From Pseudomonas koreensis (lineage in GTDB: Bacteria; Pseudomonadota; Gammaproteobacteria; Pseudomonadales; Pseudomonadaceae), in the NCBI RefSeq assembly GCF_025447595.1, contig NZ_JAOEJU010000008.1:124001-188000 (forward strand): a DNA stretch of 64,000 bases, given 5' to 3'. Position numbers and translations under genes: made by a program. Under the pieces are notes generated by a model. The model did no database searches. It was given only the letters and a program-made list of their open reading frames with translations, and had not been told where the DNA came from. Positions 61,380 to 64,000 of this stretch are shown one piece after another (positions within the stretch are counted from its first letter, which is position 1; each line of letters begins with the position of its first letter).

Positions 61380-61919
61380 TCAGGGTTTCGCATTGCCAAG
61401 CAATTGCTGGCGCAATTCGGGGCTGCGCGTGCGCGGGTCGAACCAGATGTCGAAAAACGCTCGGGCGAACTGCGGGTCATCGATTTCATGCTGCAACTGT
61501 TGACCGACAAAGAACCGCGCGCCCTGCCCCGGCAGATACACCCCGGTGATCCGCGTACCGGCCTGGACGTCGACAAACGATTGCTGCATCTGGGTTTGCC
61601 ATACGGCCAGTTGCACCGGGCTGAGGGACGCACCGGCCAGACGCCTGATCTCATCGACGCTGGCCTTCACCAGATCGTCGCGAGAAATGGAGCGTCGGTA
61701 GATCAGCTCAAGGGCAAACGGTTGACCTTCGGCCAGCGGTCGCGCCGCGCTCCACAAGCGGGCGTTGTAGACGTCGAAACCGAACACACTGAAATCGCCG
61801 GTGCCGATGATCTGTGCGCCGGGCACCGCGTCCTGCCAACTGGCCCAGGTGGGTGTCAGCAACAAGGCCCACAAGCCGATCCCGCAGCATCCACGCAACA
61901 CCTTCGTTGTAGTGCTCAT
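61380..61919 (-). CDS. Exported chalcone-isomerase-fold protein
   Basis: 179 aa. Signal peptide to about residue 27, then a chalcone-isomerase-like domain: FSVFGFDVYNARLW, LELIYRRSISRDDLV and GTRITGVYLPGQGARFF. Bacterial members of this fold are periplasmic with unknown role. The active-site residues of plant enzymes cannot be judged here. Confidence 0.8.
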   Translation of the reverse strand: MSTTTKVLRGCCGIGLWALLLTPTWASWQDAVPGAQIIGTGDFSVFGFDVYNARLWSAARPLAEGQPFALELIYRRSISRDDLVKASVDEIRRLAGASLSPVQLAVWQTQMQQSFVDVQAGTRITGVYLPGQGARFFVGQQLQHEIDDPQFARAFFDIWFDPRTRSPELRQQLLGNAKP

Positions 61920-62066
61920 CGCGGCATCGACTCCGGCAAACCCTGATACTCAGAGCATAGTCCGCTATCGCCTTCGGCATTTTGTATACATGTTTTGCAT
62001 GCACATGCAGCAATCCGTGAACGACAATGCTAACGTGGTCCTCATTCACCCGACGGAGACACCTGC

Positions 62067-62840
62067 GTGCTGATCCTCAAACTGCTGCTGATTCCCGGTT
62101 TTTTGCTGCTGATTTCCTTGGCCGGGAAGCGTTGGGGCCCCAGCGTCGCCGGATGGCTGTCGGGGTTGCCGGTGGTAGTCGGGCCAATTCTGTTTTTCCT
62201 CGCCATCGAACAAGGCCCGGCGTTTGCCGCGCAATCGGCGGTCGCGGCGCTGTCGGCCATGTTTGCGATGATCGCCTTTTGCGTCACCTATGCGCAGGTG
62301 GCGCAGCGGGCGAAATGGCCGCTGGCGTTGGTGGTTTCCTTATCGGTCTGGGCCGTGCTGGCGTTGATCCTGTCGTTGATTCCGGCCTCTCTGCCTTTCT
62401 CGATTGCCGCCGCTGCGACTGCCCTTCTTGCCGCGCCGTACCTGTTTCCCAAGGTGCAACCAGTGGTCAGCGGCCCGGCGCCGAAGTCGGACAAACTGGT
62501 CTGGCGGATGATCGCCGGGGCGGCGTTGACGCTGGTGGTGACGATGCTGGCCAGCACCGTCGGCGAGCGCTGGAGCGGATTGCTCGCGGTGTTCCCGGTG
62601 CTCGGCAGCGTGATGGCGGTGTTTTCCCAGCAGACCCGTGGCCCGGCGTTTACCGCCGCGTTGTTGCGGGCGACGGCGACGGGGATGTATTCGTTTTCGG
62701 CGTTTTGTCTGGTGTTGGCGCTGACGGTTCCAAGCCTGGGCTTCGGTGGTTTCGTGGTGGCCGTGGCCGTTTCGGTGGCGATGCTGGGCGTCACCCGGCA
62801 GTTGCTGGCCAAACCCGCGCCGGCACCGTCGCCGAACTGA
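62067..62840 (+). CDS. Multi-pass membrane protein
   Basis: 257 aa, about nine hydrophobic helices, no motif recognised. GTG at 62067 follows GGAG with 8 nt spacing. The gene is divergent from the chalcone-isomerase-like gene across 147 bp. Confidence 0.7.
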   Translation: MLILKLLLIPGFLLLISLAGKRWGPSVAGWLSGLPVVVGPILFFLAIEQGPAFAAQSAVAALSAMFAMIAFCVTYAQVAQRAKWPLALVVSLSVWAVLALILSLIPASLPFSIAAAATALLAAPYLFPKVQPVVSGPAPKSDKLVWRMIAGAALTLVVTMLASTVGERWSGLLAVFPVLGSVMAVFSQQTRGPAFTAALLRATATGMYSFSAFCLVLALTVPSLGFGGFVVAVAVSVAMLGVTRQLLAKPAPAPSPN

Positions 62841-62926
62841 ACCCGCCCGGACAAACCGCTCTGGAGTGCCGGGTGTGCTCCGTGGGATGATCGCCGCCCA
62901 AGCGCGACCATCCCTCGGAGATTCGA

Positions 62927-63493
62927 ATGTCATTGCTTAGCAAGAAAGCCGTCGTCCTGTTGCTGGCGGCGGTGGCCGGTTTCGGCGCCATCAATGCTCA
63001 GGCAGCCAAGGCCAAAGAAAAGGCTGTCACCGAGAAAGTCTCGATGCTCGACGGCAAATTCAGTTTTGCCCTGCCCAAGGGCTTTGTCGGCGACCCGCTG
63101 CCGGCCGGGCCGACCGGTGCCAAGGGCACCATGTACAGCAACGACGCCACCAAGACTGTGGTCATCGTCGCCGAAAACCAGATTCCCGAAGGCAAAAACG
63201 TCAAGGACAACGACAGTGCGTTCCTCGACGGCACCATCTCCGATTTCATCGACGCCCAGCGCAAGGCGCTGCCTGACTTCAACAAGCTCAGCGAAAAGAG
63301 CCTGACCCAGAAAGGTAATGGCCTGGGCCTGCGTCAGGTCGACAGCACCGCCACCCAGGGCGGCGGCCAGACTCTCAACACCACGCTGCTGGCTGGCTCC
63401 GGCACGCGCATGGCACTGGTCCAGGTGATTTCCCGGGCCAGCGACAAGAGCGGTCACGAGGCACTGGTGAAAACCATCCTCAAGGAAAAGTGA
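62927..63493 (+). CDS. Exported DcrB/PsbP-like protein
   Basis: 188 aa. Signal peptide MSLLSKKAVVLLLAAVAGFG, then SFALPKGFVGDPLP and a mixed alpha/beta domain like DcrB/PsbP-type periplasmic proteins. Function unknown. GGAG precedes ATG 62927. Confidence 0.7.
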   Translation: MSLLSKKAVVLLLAAVAGFGAINAQAAKAKEKAVTEKVSMLDGKFSFALPKGFVGDPLPAGPTGAKGTMYSNDATKTVVIVAENQIPEGKNVKDNDSAFLDGTISDFIDAQRKALPDFNKLSEKSLTQKGNGLGLRQVDSTATQGGGQTLNTTLLAGSGTRMALVQVISRASDKSGHEALVKTILKEK

Positions 63494-63496
63494 TCT

Positions 63497-64000
63497 TCAC
63501 GGGTTGAGTTGCTGCAACCAGTCGTTCAAATCCCGAAGCTCGGCCGCGCTGATGCTGTGGCCGACGCCGGGATAGGCATGAAATTGCGGTTTGTACGACA
63601 GCTTCTGCAACAACGCATCGGCCTCGGTGCCACCGCTGTACGGCACACGGTCATCCGCCGTGCCGTGGCCGATGAAGATCTCCAGCGGCGGATGCTGTTG
63701 CTCTGACTTCAGCTCGCTCTTGAGCACCGGCAACACCCGCCCGCTCAACGCCGCAATCCCTCCGACCGCCGCCGGCTGCCGCAGCCCCACCTCGTACGTC
63801 ATCATCGCGCCCTGGCTGAAACCGATCAGGTACACCTTGTCCGGTTGCGCGTGATATTTCTGCGCCGCAGCGGCGATAAAGGCCCGCAGTTTCTGGCTGC
63901 TGGCCTTCAGATCATCGGTCTCACCGTTGTAGGCCCCTTCGCCTTTCTTGCGAAACCACTGGAAACGCCCTTCCCCCAACGCCATCGGTGCCTGCACCGA
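63497..64000 (-). CDS. Alpha/beta hydrolase (carboxylesterase/phospholipase type), N-terminus cut
   Basis: At least 167 aa, open at the right edge. Nucleophile Ser in IGFSQGAMMTYEVG, acid in HGTADDRVPYSG, His in YPGVGHSISAAEL: the acyl-protein thioesterase/carboxylesterase family. Convergent with the exported gene, 3 bp apart. Confidence 0.85.
   Translation of the reverse strand, partial: SVQAPMALGEGRFQWFRKKGEGAYNGETDDLKASSQKLRAFIAAAAQKYHAQPDKVYLIGFSQGAMMTYEVGLRQPAAVGGIAALSGRVLPVLKSELKSEQQHPPLEIFIGHGTADDRVPYSGGTEADALLQKLSYKPQFHAYPGVGHSISAAELRDLNDWLQQLNP

Overview
The window is ordinary high-G+C Pseudomonas chromosome, most likely from the P. fluorescens group. The basis is the polyamine gene set, mqo, pcs, DUF2388/DUF2790 exported proteins, and many REP pairs built on GTGGGAGCGAGCTTGCTCGC. 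No rRNA, tRNA, CRISPR array, transposase, integrase or phage structural gene was found. About 68 coding regions are called; the first and last are cut by the window edge.

Layout. 1-5.1 kb: end of an efflux adaptor plus DUF2955 permease, a glycine-zipper protein, an AbrB-type permease, an HD hydrolase, a Cys-rich tandem-repeat exported protein, and a small gene behind an attenuator-like RNA leader. 5.2-15.8 kb: the gamma-glutamylated putrescine pathway (puuR, puuB, puuC, puuA, puuD) followed by potGHI-potF, so uptake and catabolism of putrescine/spermidine sit together. 16-19.2 kb: thpR and small hypothetical or lipoprotein genes. 19.4-24.2 kb: periplasmic aldehyde oxidoreductase paoABC and a Tat-exported aldo/keto reductase. 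24.3-34.3 kb: hydrolase, tandem CAP protein, beta-propeller protein with a TPR/winged-helix regulator, mqo, a chemoreceptor and small exported proteins. 34.4-38.3 kb: ligD and a TerB/DUF533 protein. 38.3-42 kb: a GntR regulator next to a fumarase/aspartase-superfamily lyase and a dicarboxylate transporter, with clear palindromic operators. 42.1-44.7 kb: pcs, a methyltransferase, DUF4242, GNAT.

44.7-50.8 kb looks like one regulatory unit. An OmpR/EnvZ-type two-component system is transcribed divergently from an operon of DUF2790, a 98-aa Cys/repeat exported protein and DipZ, and is followed by a convergent MNIO (DUF692) plus DUF2063 pair. The two promoter regions share the 13-mer CGATACAAAACCC and 10-bp-spaced ATACA repeats, so I infer one regulon joining periplasmic thiol chemistry with an MNIO peptide-modifying enzyme. 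50.8-52 kb is the longest stretch without a recognisable gene. It carries several hairpins, two terminators, an imperfect 23-bp repeat and a hidden small ORF. 53.2-55.1 kb encodes a protein with a DUF4297/Cap4-like nuclease N-terminus and TPRs, a candidate defence gene whose base composition differs from its surroundings. 55.1-64 kb: Sir2 deacetylase, a LysR regulator with dhcAB-atoB (carnitine/3-oxoacid catabolism) separated by a MITE-like repeat, mntH, a chalcone-isomerase-fold protein, a membrane protein, an exported protein and a cut alpha/beta hydrolase.

Product calls come from reading sequence and remembered family features; no database search was run.
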